From the NCBI GenBank assembly GCA_902362435.1, contig CABIWW010000010.1:66017-130016 (forward strand): a DNA stretch of 64,000 nucleotides, written 5' to 3'. Each line of letters begins with the position of its first letter. The stretch's first letter is position 1. Position numbers and translations under genes: made by a program. The notes beneath the pieces were generated by a model. That model was not told the origin of the DNA and did no database searches. It saw only the letters and a program-made list of their open reading frames with translations. The stretch is from Eubacteriaceae bacterium (GTDB taxonomy: Bacteria; Bacillota; Clostridia; Peptostreptococcales; Anaerovoracaceae). Positions 1-8,981 of this stretch are shown piece by piece.

Positions 1-1006
1 CAGGTCCGACAGCTGGCGATATCGCGAGGTGGACAGCATATATATAGGAGGCGGCACGCCGTCTCTTTTTTCGGAGTGGGACATGGGCCGGATCGTGGAC
101 TGCCTGAAAGACAATTTCAATGTGGCGCATGATGCGGAAATAACCATAGAAGCGAATCCTGCGACACTTTCCGATGAAAAGATGGAGCGTTATCTCCGAA
201 AGGGCATCAACAGGCTGAGCATAGGCGTCCAGTCTTTTGACAATCACATGCTGGACGTGCTCGGCAGGATACATAACAAGAACGATGCGTTTTACGCTTT
301 TCAGAGAGCCAGGAAGGCGGGCTTCGACAATATAAACCTGGATCTGATGTTCGCGATACCGGGGCAGACCATGAAAATGTGGAAAGATACGGTGAGGCAG
401 TGCATTTTCCTGAAACCGTCGCACATATCTCTGTACAGCCTGCAGATCGAGGAAGGCACCGAGTTTTACAAGATGATATATGAAAGAGGCGAGCTCGAGC
501 CTGTGCCGGAGATCACGGACCGCGAGATGTATCATGCAGCGCTCAGGATGATGAAAGCTGCGGGCTACGAACGGTATGAGATATCGAACTGCGCGCTGCC
601 GGGGTTCCGAAGCCGTCACAATACCAAGTACTGGTCATACGACGAGTATCTGGGGCTCGGTCTTGGTGCAAGCTCGTTCGTGGACGGCGCCAGACTGAAA
701 AATCACGACAAGATGTACGATTATATAAGAGATCTCAATCAGAACAAGGCGCCTGTGGACGAGGAGAGCACCGAAGTCTACAAGCCTCGTGAAGAGATGG
801 GGATATTCGTGTTCACAGGACTGAGAAAAGCCGAAGGGATAAGTCTTGAAGAATTCAGACAGACATTCCGCGAGGATTTTTTCAGCATTTATGACAGAGA
901 CATACTAAATAGATATAAAGGATTGCTGATCCTGAACGGGGACAGGCTGTACCTCACAGAAAGAGGCGTGGACATTTCCAACAGGATCATGATGGAGTTT
1001 ATCTGA
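1..1006 (+). CDS. hemW: HemW-like radical SAM protein, 5' end cut off
   Basis: Reading frame open from base 2, so the N-terminus with the CxxxCxxC radical SAM cluster lies before the window. What remains begins just before the GGGTP motif that follows the cluster in the HemW/coproporphyrinogen oxidase-like family and runs through the SIGVQS strand and the family C-terminal domain. HemW proteins are heme-binding chaperones related to oxygen-independent coproporphyrinogen III oxidase. In sequence they are hard to tell from true HemN, but the short C-terminal part and the setting suggest HemW. The stop overlaps the start of glpK (TGATG), so translation is probably coupled. Confidence 0.85.
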   Translation, partial: RSDSWRYREVDSIYIGGGTPSLFSEWDMGRIVDCLKDNFNVAHDAEITIEANPATLSDEKMERYLRKGINRLSIGVQSFDNHMLDVLGRIHNKNDAFYAFQRARKAGFDNINLDLMFAIPGQTMKMWKDTVRQCIFLKPSHISLYSLQIEEGTEFYKMIYERGELEPVPEITDREMYHAALRMMKAAGYERYEISNCALPGFRSRHNTKYWSYDEYLGLGLGASSFVDGARLKNHDKMYDYIRDLNQNKAPVDEESTEVYKPREEMGIFVFTGLRKAEGISLEEFRQTFREDFFSIYDRDILNRYKGLLILNGDRLYLTERGVDISNRIMMEFI

Positions 1007-2499
1007 TGAAAAAGAAATACATAATGGCGCTCGATCAGGGTACGACGAGTGCGAGATGCATACTTTACGACAGGCAGGGCAGGCAGATCAGCGTTGCTCA
1101 GAAGGAATTCAGACAGATATATCCGCACGAAGGATGGGTCGAGCACGATCCGATGGATATATGGTCGACTCAGATCGGAGTCGCTCAGGAGGCGCTGCTC
1201 AAGACTGACGCTACATATGAAGATATAGATTCCATAGGGATAACGAATCAGCGCGAGACCACGATAGTGTGGGACAGAGTGACCGGCGAGCCTGTGTACA
1301 ACGCCATAGTCTGGCAGTGCAGGAGGACGTCGGAGTTCTGTGACGAGCTCAAATCGAGAGGACTTGAGGACTTTTTCAGGAAAAAGACAGGACTTCTGAT
1401 AGACCCGTATTTTTCCGCGACGAAGCTGAAGTGGATACTGGAGAATGTCGATGGCGCATATGAGCGTGCGAGGAACGGCGAGCTGCTTTTCGGCACGATA
1501 GAGACGTGGCTGATATGGAGACTTACCGGCGGAAAGGTCCATGTGACTGACTATTCGAATGCATCGAGAACGATGATGTTCAATATACATACGCTTAAAT
1601 GGGACGAGGAGATACTCGCGGAGCTGGATATCCCGGCGTGTATGCTTCCCGAGCCGTGCCCTTCCAGCATGGTATTCGGTGAAAGCAGCCCTCTGATATT
1701 CGGAGGCCCTGTAAAAATAGCAGGTGCGGCCGGAGATCAGCAGTCTGCGCTTTTCGGACAGGCCTGCTTCAAGGAGGGAGAGGCAAAGAACACATACGGC
1801 ACCGGCGGATTCATGCTGGTGAATACGGGAGAGACTCCTGTCGAGTCGAGAAACGGCCTGCTGACGACCATAGCCTGGGGGCTTGACGGCAAAGTGTGCT
1901 ATGCGCTGGAAGGCTCGGTATTCGTTTCGGGCGCTACGATACAGTGGTTGCGCGATGAGGTGAGGATACTCGACAATGCGGCGGAGTCTGAAAAAATAGC
2001 CAGATCCGTCGATGATACGGCAGGTGCATACATCGTGCCGGCCTTCACGGGGCTGGGAGCTCCGTACTGGGATCCGTACGCCAGAGGCGCGCTGATGGGA
2101 CTGACCCGCGGTGTGAACAAAAATCATATAGTCAGGGCCGCGCTCGAGTCGATGGCCTACCAGACATATGATCTGATGAACTCGATGACAGAGGATATGG
2201 GATATGAGATAAAGACGTTCAAGGTGGACGGCGGGGCGTGTGCGAATGATTTTCTGCTGGAATTCCAGTCGGATATCATAAACATGCCGCTTTACAGACC
2301 GGAATGCATAGAGACCACATCGCTGGGTGCAGCGTATCTGGCGGGCCTTGCGACCGGCTACTGGAAAAACACAGACGATATCATCTCTAACTGGCAGATA
2401 AACAATATATTCAGACCTGATATGGATGAAGAAAGGAGACAAACGCTCATCGACGGATGGCACAGAGCTGTAAAGTGCACTCTCGGATGGGCGAAATAA
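1006..2499 (+). CDS. glpK: glycerol kinase
   Basis: Phosphorylates glycerol to glycerol 3-phosphate with ATP in the cytoplasm. At 497 residues it has the normal length of the FGGY kinase family. The N-terminal DQGTTS phosphate-binding motif is at about residue 9. A DxGACAND-type motif near residue 407 and the [12 protein letters not shown] stretch belong to the C-terminal ATP-binding lobe. The start overlaps the hemW stop, and thiT begins seven bases after its stop, so the three genes may share a transcript. No glycerol facilitator or glycerol 3-phosphate dehydrogenase lies beside it here. Identification by family motifs is firm. Confidence 0.95.
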   Translation: MKKKYIMALDQGTTSARCILYDRQGRQISVAQKEFRQIYPHEGWVEHDPMDIWSTQIGVAQEALLKTDATYEDIDSIGITNQRETTIVWDRVTGEPVYNAIVWQCRRTSEFCDELKSRGLEDFFRKKTGLLIDPYFSATKLKWILENVDGAYERARNGELLFGTIETWLIWRLTGGKVHVTDYSNASRTMMFNIHTLKWDEEILAELDIPACMLPEPCPSSMVFGESSPLIFGGPVKIAGAAGDQQSALFGQACFKEGEAKNTYGTGGFMLVNTGETPVESRNGLLTTIAWGLDGKVCYALEGSVFVSGATIQWLRDEVRILDNAAESEKIARSVDDTAGAYIVPAFTGLGAPYWDPYARGALMGLTRGVNKNHIVRAALESMAYQTYDLMNSMTEDMGYEIKTFKVDGGACANDFLLEFQSDIINMPLYRPECIETTSLGAAYLAGLATGYWKNTDDIISNWQINNIFRPDMDEERRQTLIDGWHRAVKCTLGWAK

Positions 2500-2505
2500 T
2501 GATTT

Positions 2506-3135
2506 ATGGATATTCAGACATTTTTTGATTCACTTGCAGGACAGCTCACGGTGGCGGGCGTCATAGTGATACTGTTCGCTGCGATACTTTATTCCGGAAA
2601 GGGCAAACCTACGGATACCAAGGCTCTTGCGATTTCCGCGCTTCTAGTGGCGCTTTCGCTGATACTCAATCAGCTCGTAATATTCAGGATGCCTCAGGGA
2701 GGCAGCATAACAGTGTTCTCTATGGTACCGATAGTGCTGTGCGCATATTTCTTCGGTGTGAGGAGAGGTCTTCTGGCCGGGATGTGCGTAGGACTGATAT
2801 CACTGATATTCAATCCGTACGTGATACATCCGATACAGCTGCTGCTTGATTATCCGCTGGCATTCGGCTCCCTGGCGCTGGGAGGCATATTCGCCGCGAA
2901 GAAAAACGGACTGATCAAAGGCTACATATTCGGTATATTCTGCCGTTACATATGCGCCGTGCTTTCAGGTGTGATATTCTTCGGGGAATATGCTCCGGAA
3001 GGATTCAATGCATTCACATGGTCTATCTGGTACAATTTCACGTACGTTGCCGTGGAGGGAGCGATATCTGTGGCTCTGCTGTGCATACCGCAGGTGAAGC
3101 ACATGTTCGAGCGTCTCAGGGCCTCGCTCGGCTGA
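2506..3135 (+). CDS. thiT: thiamine transporter S-component
   Basis: A 209-residue membrane protein with about six hydrophobic segments, matching the thiamine-binding S-component of ECF transporters. Family features visible are the GGSITVFSMVPI loop, the HPIQLLLDYPLAFG stretch, and an aromatic C-terminal part with WYNFTYVAVEG, which in ThiT proteins supplies thiamine-stacking residues. It would work with a shared ECF energising module, which is not in the window. It faces thiamine pyrophosphokinase tail to tail with four bases between them, so uptake and activation of thiamine are neighbours. No TPP riboswitch was recognised upstream. Confidence 0.88.
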   Translation: MDIQTFFDSLAGQLTVAGVIVILFAAILYSGKGKPTDTKALAISALLVALSLILNQLVIFRMPQGGSITVFSMVPIVLCAYFFGVRRGLLAGMCVGLISLIFNPYVIHPIQLLLDYPLAFGSLALGGIFAAKKNGLIKGYIFGIFCRYICAVLSGVIFFGEYAPEGFNAFTWSIWYNFTYVAVEGAISVALLCIPQVKHMFERLRASLG

Positions 3136-3139
3136 CAGA

Positions 3140-3781
3140 TCATTTTTTAGATATCACGATGAGCAGTGTGCCGTCATCCATAGAGATGGCGGCATTTTTA
3201 TTATCTGAAAATTCATTGCTGACGCCGAGCGGAAAATCGCTTGTCAGAATGTGATTAGTCAGCTCATATTTTGCATCCTTTATGCACAATCCTGTGGTTT
3301 TTGGGGTGAGTGAAAATACTGAAAAATAACTATTGGCCGCGAATGGGATTATAAAGTTGCTGTCTTTTTTTGAATCCAGTATGAAGCATTCATTCATTCC
3401 GTCGAGCATGACGAGCTTTTCAAAGTACATGTCATAGTGAAAAAGCAGCTGCAGATTTGCAACAGTGTGGTCAAGACGGCCGCCCATGCCTCCTATTATT
3501 TCCAATTCAGTAAATTCTGACTCGACGGCTGTCTTGATCGCGAGTTCGAGGTCCGTAAAATCCTTTTCTGGCTTAAACCTTTTGATTTCAATATCTCCGG
3601 GAAGTGCCCCGCTGATCGAATCAAAATCTCCGAGAATCAGATCTGGCCGAATTCCCTGAACCGTTGCAATATCATAGCCTCCGTCCGTGCAAATAACATA
3701 ATCTTCAGAATTTACCCTGCTATTTATGTCGATCTCGTTTTCGATGAATGATGTGATGATAAATGCCTTGCTCATTTTCAA
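3140..3781 (-). CDS. thiN: thiamine pyrophosphokinase
   Basis: Transfers pyrophosphate from ATP to thiamine, giving thiamine diphosphate. The N-terminal half contains the ICTDGG and LILGDFDS motifs, the acidic KDFTDLELA stretch and the GGMGGRLDHT loop that are characteristic of the family's catalytic domain. The C-terminal part is the smaller beta domain that binds thiamine. Length (213 residues) is normal. A GGAGGT ribosome site (complement of 3787-3792) is five bases from a TTG at 3781 and eleven from an ATG at 3775, so the start could be either. Convergent with thiT. Confidence 0.9.
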   Translation of the reverse strand: MKMSKAFIITSFIENEIDINSRVNSEDYVICTDGGYDIATVQGIRPDLILGDFDSISGALPGDIEIKRFKPEKDFTDLELAIKTAVESEFTELEIIGGMGGRLDHTVANLQLLFHYDMYFEKLVMLDGMNECFILDSKKDSNFIIPFAANSYFSVFSLTPKTTGLCIKDAKYELTNHILTSDFPLGVSNEFSDNKNAAISMDDGTLLIVISKK

Positions 3782-3823
3782 AAATTACCTCCGTTTTTTG
3801 ATGTTATTGATAATTATAACCTC

Positions 3824-3852
3824 TTGAAAAAGCCGAAAGCAAGATATATAAT
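3824..3852 (+). promoter_or_regulatory. vegetative promoter for the NifU-type gene
   Basis: TTGAAA at 3824-3829 and a perfect TATAAT at 3847-3852, 17 bases apart, lie 35 bases before the start at 3887. Pattern match only. Confidence 0.7.
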
Positions 3853-3886
3853 AGCACTGTAACAACGGTTAATGAGAGGTGACATT

Positions 3887-4168
3887 ATGGAAGAACGAAT
3901 CAGAAAAGTGCTGAAGGAGAAAGTCGATCCGGTTCTGGCCGCGCATTACGGCGGAGCTATCCTTACCGACTACAGAGACGGTGTGGCTATGGTCAGACTT
4001 ACAGGCTCATGTGCTTCATGTCCGTCAGCCCAGTCCACTATCGAAGAAGTAGTGAAGGCTATTGTTACAGAAAACATACCGGAGATAAAGGACGTCGTAC
4101 TCGACGATTCGATCAGTGAAGACCTGCTCGATATGGCAAGGAAAATTTTACACAAAGAAAATCATTGA
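3887..4168 (+). CDS. NifU C-terminal domain protein, Fe-S scaffold
   Basis: A single-domain protein of 93 residues matching the C-terminal NifU domain, which binds or transfers a [4Fe-4S] cluster through a CxxC pair. That pair is visible as CASCPS, followed by the usual AQSTIEEVVKA helix. An upstream in-frame ATG at 3872 exists, but the GAGAGGTG ribosome site at 3874-3881 points to 3887. It is transcribed from a good promoter just upstream and ends beside the abf cluster, whose dehydratase contains a [4Fe-4S] cluster. A link in cluster assembly is conceivable but unproven. Confidence 0.82.
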   Translation: MEERIRKVLKEKVDPVLAAHYGGAILTDYRDGVAMVRLTGSCASCPSAQSTIEEVVKAIVTENIPEIKDVVLDDSISEDLLDMARKILHKENH

Positions 4169-4193
4169 TTTTTTCCGAAGTGTTTTGTAAAAT
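4165..4193 (+). promoter_or_regulatory. promoter for abfD
   Basis: TTGATT at 4165-4170 and TAAAAT at 4188-4193 are separated by 17 bases. The pair overlaps the end of the NifU-type gene and sits about 70 bases before the abfD start. Pattern match only. Confidence 0.5.
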
Positions 4194-4263
4194 CGTTAAT
4201 GATTTCTCAGTAAGCAATCAAGCGTACGGAGAAATTAAATATAACCAAAGGAGTGATTTTAAT

Positions 4264-5736
4264 ATGTTAATGACAGGAGAACAGTATATTGAAAGCTTGA
4301 GAAAAATGAAGACGAGAGTCTACATGTTTGGAGAAGAGGTAAAAGATTGGGTGGATCATCCTATCATCAGACCTTCAATCAACTGCGTGGCAGTAACTTA
4401 TGATCTGGCACAGGATCCTGAGTATGCTGACCTGATGACTGCCAAGTCAAGCCTTACAGGCGAAACTATCAACAGATTCGCACACCTGCACCAGAGCACA
4501 GAAGACTTAAAGAAAAAGGTTAAGATGCAGAGACTTTGCGGACAGAAAACAGCTTCATGCTTCCAGAGATGCGTAGGTATGGATGCTTTTAATGCTGTCT
4601 TCTCCACAACATATGAGACAGATAAAAAATATGGTACTAACTACCATGAAAACTTCAAGAAGTTCCTCGAAATGGTTCAGAAGAACGACTACGTTGTAGA
4701 CGGCGCAATGACTGACCCTAAGGGTGACAGAGGACTCGCTCCAAGTGCACAGAAAGATCCGGACTTATTCGTACATATCGTTGAAAGAAGAGAAGACGGT
4801 ATCGTAGTAAGAGGTGCTAAGGCTCACCAGACTGGTACTATCAACTCACACTGGCACATCGTAATGCCTACACAGGCAATGAAGGAAGCTGACAAAGACT
4901 TCGCAGTATCATTTGCATGTCCTACAGACGCTGAAGGAATGTACATGATCTACGGAAGACAGTCATGCGACACTAGAAAATTAGAAGAAGGCGCTGATGT
5001 GGATCTCGGAAACAAGCAGTTCGGAGGACAGGAAGCATTAGTAGTATTTGATAACGTATTCATCCCTAACGAATATATCTTCCTCGCTGGAGAATATGAT
5101 TTCGCAGGAATGATGGTAGAAAGATTCGCAGGATATCACAGACAGTCATACGGCGGATGCAAAGTAGGTGTTGGTGACGTTCTTATCGGAGCTGCTGCTC
5201 TGGCTGCTGAATACAATGGCGCTCAGAAAGCATCACACATCAAGGATAAGCTCATCGAAATGATCCACCTGAACGAAACTCTGTACTGCTGCGGTATCGC
5301 TTGCTCATCAGAAGGTCACCCTACACTCGCAGGAAACTACGAGATCGACTTACTGTTAGCAAACGTTTGTAAGCAGAACGTAACTAGATTCCCTTACGAC
5401 ATCACAAGATTAGCTGAAGATATCGCAGGCGGACTCATGGTTACAATGCCTTCAGAAAAAGACTTCAAGTCAGATGTAAAGGTTGGAAGCAACGGAGAGA
5501 CTATTGGCGAGATCTGCAACAAGTTCTTCGCAGCAGCTCCTTCATGCACAACAGAAGAGAGAATGAGAATATTAAGATTCATCGAAAACATCTGCTTAGG
5601 ATCTTCAGCTGTAGGATACAGAACAGAATCACTGCACGGCGCTGGTTCCCCACAGGCTCAGAGAATCATGATCGCAAGACAGGGAAATCTCGAAGGCAAG
5701 AAAGAATTAGCTAAGGCTATCGCAGGAATTAAATAG
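4264..5736 (+). CDS. abfD: 4-hydroxybutyryl-CoA dehydratase
   Basis: Converts 4-hydroxybutyryl-CoA to crotonyl-CoA using FAD and a [4Fe-4S] cluster. This is the radical step in GABA and succinate fermentation to butyrate. From the ATG at 4264, preceded by AAAGGAG at 4247-4253, the product has 490 residues, the same as the well-studied Clostridium aminobutyricum enzyme. Cys99 and Cys103 fall in CFQRC, and a histidine seven residues before a cysteine appears in HRQSYGGC, matching the known cluster ligands Cys99, Cys103, His292 and Cys299. The frame is open upstream to 4165, but without a ribosome site. Isoleucine is mostly ATC, unlike the flanking genes. A strong terminator follows. Confidence 0.96.
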   Translation: MLMTGEQYIESLRKMKTRVYMFGEEVKDWVDHPIIRPSINCVAVTYDLAQDPEYADLMTAKSSLTGETINRFAHLHQSTEDLKKKVKMQRLCGQKTASCFQRCVGMDAFNAVFSTTYETDKKYGTNYHENFKKFLEMVQKNDYVVDGAMTDPKGDRGLAPSAQKDPDLFVHIVERREDGIVVRGAKAHQTGTINSHWHIVMPTQAMKEADKDFAVSFACPTDAEGMYMIYGRQSCDTRKLEEGADVDLGNKQFGGQEALVVFDNVFIPNEYIFLAGEYDFAGMMVERFAGYHRQSYGGCKVGVGDVLIGAAALAAEYNGAQKASHIKDKLIEMIHLNETLYCCGIACSSEGHPTLAGNYEIDLLLANVCKQNVTRFPYDITRLAEDIAGGLMVTMPSEKDFKSDVKVGSNGETIGEICNKFFAAAPSCTTEERMRILRFIENICLGSSAVGYRTESLHGAGSPQAQRIMIARQGNLEGKKELAKAIAGIK

Positions 5737-5778
5737 TTAAGTCTTGGATTTAACAGTTAATCTGTATTAGAAAAATTT

Positions 5779-5813
5779 GAGGCCGCTTTGTAGCCCAAAG
5801 CGGCCTCTTTTTT
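5779..5813 (+). terminator. terminator after abfD
   Basis: A 12-base stem (5779-5790 with 5796-5807), a five-base loop and six T residues: a textbook intrinsic terminator. It separates abfD from the next gene, which then needs readthrough or its own promoter. Confidence 0.93.
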
Positions 5814-5844
5814 CAAATTACTTAAGACATTCGGATCGGTAATA

Positions 5845-6144
5845 ATGATAAAAAAGATAAAATGCGGCGTGAGATTCTGCGGTGGATGCAACCCCAGATT
5901 CGATCGCGGCAAAGCTTTGAAAGAAATAGAGCAGGATGTAAAAAACATGGATTTTACCCATGCAATCGAAGGTGAACTGTACGATGTGCTGCTGGTCATA
6001 GGCGGATGCGCCAACTGCTGTGCGGCATACGGCCACTTTGATGTTAAGGGTGAAGTATATAAGATCTGGGATTACGATCAGGTCGAAACTGTAAAAAAAG
6101 AACTTATGGAAGAAGTAAGTAAAGGAACGGAGGAGTTTAAGTAA
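5845..6144 (+). CDS. small cysteine-containing protein (CGGCNPR) in the abf cluster
   Basis: A 99-residue protein of unknown function. The N-terminus contains FCGGCNPRFDR and the middle GGCANCCAAYG, so at least five cysteines lie in two clusters that could bind metal or act in thiol redox chemistry. There is no signal peptide or membrane segment. The stop is one base before the abfT start, indicating co-translation with the CoA-transferase. The ribosome site is weak. The CGGCNPR start is reminiscent of small conserved proteins seen beside fermentation enzymes in Clostridia, but no specific family can be named from the sequence alone. A role with the oxygen-sensitive dehydratase is only an inference from position. 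Confidence 0.72.
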   Translation: MIKKIKCGVRFCGGCNPRFDRGKALKEIEQDVKNMDFTHAIEGELYDVLLVIGGCANCCAAYGHFDVKGEVYKIWDYDQVETVKKELMEEVSKGTEEFK

Positions 6145-6145
6145 A

Positions 6146-7462
6146 ATGGACTGGAAAAAAACTTACGAAAGCAGAAAAATGTCTGCTGATGAAGCCGTAA
6201 AGCTTATCAAATCAGGCGACAATGTAGTATTTGCACACGCTGTTGCAGAGCCTGTAGCTCTCGTTGATGCTATGGTTGCCAATAAAAATTTATACAAGGA
6301 TATCACAGTATCTCACATGGTAACGCTCGGCAAGGGCGAATACGCAAAGAAAGAGAACAGTGACGTATTCAGATATGAAGGATGGTTCACTTCACCTTCA
6401 GTAAGAAATTCTATTTCAGAAGGACACGGAGATTTCATCCCTGTATTTTTCCATGAGATCCCAAGTCTTATCAGAAGAGACATCTTACATGTAGACGTTG
6501 CAATGGTTACAGTAACACCGCCGGATGAACACGGCTACTGCAATGTCGGCGTATCCTCCGACTACACTATGCAGGCTGTAAAATCTGCAAGAGTAGTGCT
6601 GGCTGAAGTAAACGATCAGGTTCCTACTGTATTCGGAAACACTTACATCCATGTAGATGAAATAGATGCTTTTGTTGAATACAATCGTCCGCTTCCTGAG
6701 AGCAAGCCTGCAAAGATCGGACCTGTTGAAGAAGCTATCGGTAAAAACTGCGCTTCACTGATCAACGACGGAGATACTCTGCAGCTCGGTATCGGAGCTA
6801 TTCCTGATGCTGTACTGGCTCAGCTGGGAGAGAAGAAGCACCTTGGTATCCACTCGGAAATGATCGCAGACGGAGTTGTTGACCTCTTCGAAAAGGGCGC
6901 TATCGACTGCTCACAGAAGGGTATCGACGAAGGAAAGATGGTCGTTACATTCCTTATGGGAACTAAGAAGCTGTACGACTGGTGCGACAAGAACCCTATG
7001 GTAGAGCTCAGAGAAGTAGACTATGTAAACCACCCTATGACAGTATGCAACTTAAAGAACCTCGTATGCATCAACGCATGCGTACAGATCGACTTCATGG
7101 GACAGATAGTATCAGAGTGTATCGGTACTAAGCAGATCTCAGGCGTAGGCGGTCAGGTAGACTTCATCAGAGGCGCATCGATGGCAAAAGACGGAAATGC
7201 AAGAGCTATCATAGCAATGCCTTCCGTAACAGTTAAGAAAGACGGCTCAAAGATATCCAAGATCGTTCCGTTCATCGATCATGGTGCTGCAGTTACTACA
7301 TCAAGATGCGACGCTGACTATGTAGTTACTGAATACGGTATCGCTAAGCTCAAGGGTACAAACCTTAAGGACAGAGCAAGACAGCTGATCAACATAGCTC
7401 ACCCTGACTTCAGAGAAGAGCTGAAAGAGCAGTTCAAGGAAAGATTCAACGCAGAATTCTAG
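6146..7462 (+). CDS. abfT: 4-hydroxybutyrate CoA-transferase
   Basis: Moves CoA from acetyl-CoA (or butyryl-CoA) to 4-hydroxybutyrate, supplying the substrate of AbfD. Length is 438 residues, as in C. aminobutyricum AbfT. Glu238, in HLGIHSEMI, occupies the position of the catalytic glutamate that forms the CoA thioester. The N-terminal TVTPPDEHGYCNVG and C-terminal VGGQVDFIRGA motifs are typical of the acetyl-CoA hydrolase/transferase family. A GGAGGAG ribosome site precedes the ATG. Codon choice (ATC for Ile, GTA for Val) matches abfD, suggesting high expression. Confidence 0.95.
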   Translation: MDWKKTYESRKMSADEAVKLIKSGDNVVFAHAVAEPVALVDAMVANKNLYKDITVSHMVTLGKGEYAKKENSDVFRYEGWFTSPSVRNSISEGHGDFIPVFFHEIPSLIRRDILHVDVAMVTVTPPDEHGYCNVGVSSDYTMQAVKSARVVLAEVNDQVPTVFGNTYIHVDEIDAFVEYNRPLPESKPAKIGPVEEAIGKNCASLINDGDTLQLGIGAIPDAVLAQLGEKKHLGIHSEMIADGVVDLFEKGAIDCSQKGIDEGKMVVTFLMGTKKLYDWCDKNPMVELREVDYVNHPMTVCNLKNLVCINACVQIDFMGQIVSECIGTKQISGVGGQVDFIRGASMAKDGNARAIIAMPSVTVKKDGSKISKIVPFIDHGAAVTTSRCDADYVVTEYGIAKLKGTNLKDRARQLINIAHPDFREELKEQFKERFNAEF

Positions 7463-7598
7463 TTCGTGCGCTGACGGATATCTGTTAAAATAAATCGAAC
7501 TATCTGAGAAGAGTCTGTCCGCGCTGACGGCGGGCAGGCTCAGGCTCATTAAGGTTAATCATTAAGTTATAGTCGAGTTTAAGAAAAGAGGTAAAATT

Positions 7599-8723
7599 AT
7601 GCAAGCATTAAGAGTAGTTCCTACAATCCATTACTTTGACACATTCAAAGATTTCAATGAAGAATTCAAACTGGGAAAAGGCGATATTCTCGTAACTAAT
7701 CAGTGGATGTATGATCCGTATGTAAAACCGCTTGGTATCGATATGCCTGTTATCTACCAGGAAAAATACGGCGCTGGCGAGCCAACAGATGAAATGATGG
7801 ACGCTATGAAGGCTGAAATGGATAAGTATGAATATGACAGAATCATCGCTTTCGGCGGCGGTACTATCGTTGACTGCTGTAAAGTATTAGCATGTGACAT
7901 CCCTGACAAAGTAGCTGATCTCTACACAGGAAAAGTAGCTCCTAAGAGAGTAAAGAAGCTTGTTGTTGTACCTACTACATGCGGTACAGGTTCAGAAGTA
8001 ACTAACGTTGCTGTAGCATCTATCCCGTCACTCAACCTCAAGAAGGGTATCGCTGACGAAGAAACTTATGCTGACATCGCTGTACTTATTCCTGAATCAC
8101 TTCAGGGTCTGCCTGATAAAGTATTCGCTACTTCATCAGTAGACGCTCTTATCCACGCAGTAGAATCATTCCTTTCACCTAAAGCATCACCTTTCACAGA
8201 AATGTACTCAGTGAAGGCTATCGAAATGATCATGAACGGATACAAAGAGATCATCGCAGCAGGTGGAAATACAGCTGAAAACAGAAAGCCTCATCTTAAA
8301 GACTTCTGCCTGGCAGCTAACTATGCCGGAATCGCATTCGGTAATGCAGGCTGCGGTGCAGTTCACGCTTTATCATATGCTCACGGCGGAGCATTCCACA
8401 TCGCTCACGGTGAAGCTAACTTCATCTGCTTCACAGAAGTATTCAAGATGTACATGAGAAAGCAGCCTAAGGGCAAGATCGAGCTCGCTAACAAGCTGTT
8501 TGCTGACGTATTAGGATGCGATCCTGCAGATGTATATCCTGCACTGGATGAATTCTTAGGAAAGATCCTCGAGAAGAAGCCGCTCCACGAATACGGCATG
8601 ACAAAGGATCAGGTTGCTGAATTTGCTAAGTCAACTGTTGACAACCAGCAGAGACTGCTCGCAAACAACTATGTTCCACTTACAGAAGAAGAGATCGCAG
8701 AGATCTTCGAAAACCTGTATTAA
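7599..8723 (+). CDS. 4hbD: 4-hydroxybutyrate dehydrogenase, iron-type alcohol dehydrogenase
   Basis: Reduces succinic semialdehyde to 4-hydroxybutyrate with NAD(P)H, feeding AbfT. The 374 residues match the iron-containing alcohol dehydrogenase family: nucleotide-binding FGGGTIVD near residue 86, PTTCGTGSEVT near residue 127, DALIHAVES with metal-binding residues near residue 182, and two further histidine segments (HALSYAHGGAFHIAHG). A clear ribosome site (AAGAGG) precedes the ATG. A 137-base spacer with a hairpin at 7515-7537 (no T run) separates it from abfT, so it may have its own promoter. A GABA transaminase or succinate-reducing branch is not in the window. Confidence 0.9.
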   Translation: MQALRVVPTIHYFDTFKDFNEEFKLGKGDILVTNQWMYDPYVKPLGIDMPVIYQEKYGAGEPTDEMMDAMKAEMDKYEYDRIIAFGGGTIVDCCKVLACDIPDKVADLYTGKVAPKRVKKLVVVPTTCGTGSEVTNVAVASIPSLNLKKGIADEETYADIAVLIPESLQGLPDKVFATSSVDALIHAVESFLSPKASPFTEMYSVKAIEMIMNGYKEIIAAGGNTAENRKPHLKDFCLAANYAGIAFGNAGCGAVHALSYAHGGAFHIAHGEANFICFTEVFKMYMRKQPKGKIELANKLFADVLGCDPADVYPALDEFLGKILEKKPLHEYGMTKDQVAEFAKSTVDNQQRLLANNYVPLTEEEIAEIFENLY

Positions 8724-8739
8724 TAAGAACAGACTTTTG

Positions 8740-8772
8740 CCGGCCTGCAGAATACCGCAGGCCGGTATTTTT
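8740..8772 (+). terminator. terminator after 4hbD
   Basis: Nine-base GC-rich stem (8740-8748 with 8757-8765), eight-base loop, then TATTTTT. Ends the abf cluster. Confidence 0.92.
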
Positions 8773-8910
8773 GTGCAAAGAAAAGCCTCTCCTCCGGTCA
8801 GGCGCCGGGAACACTGTCGAAGCCTGCAGCATTTTTACCAGACTTTACAGTGATCTGCACGCCGGCAAAGGCAGCTCTACAGACTGTAAAAGTTTGCCAT
8901 GCTCGTAGCA

Positions 8911-8939
8911 TTGCCTTTTCGTCATGTTTGTGGTAGTAT
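8911..8939 (+). promoter_or_regulatory. promoter for the DUF975 gene
   Basis: TTGCCT at 8911-8916 and TAGTAT at 8934-8939, spacing 17 bases, about 40 bases before the start codon at 8982. The preceding 140 bases show nothing else recognisable. Confidence 0.5.
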
Positions 8940-8981
8940 ATAGTGATGATTTCATTGAATTTATAAAAAGAGAGGTATGAA

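Noticed and set aside
889..2463. A 524-codon open frame on the minus strand through glpK
   Set aside because: It lies wholly antisense to a clearly identified glycerol kinase, has no recognisable domains, and its composition (many Arg, His, Tyr) is typical of a mirror frame in GC-neutral DNA.
2400..3890. TPP riboswitch controlling thiT or thiN
   Set aside because: The spaces before both genes are too short (7 and about 100 bases) and the conserved CTGAGA and ACCTGA elements were not found.
7515..7537. Hairpin between abfT and 4hbD
   Set aside because: The eight-base stem contains a G-T pair and has no T run, so it was not called a terminator; at most it is an mRNA processing or stability element.
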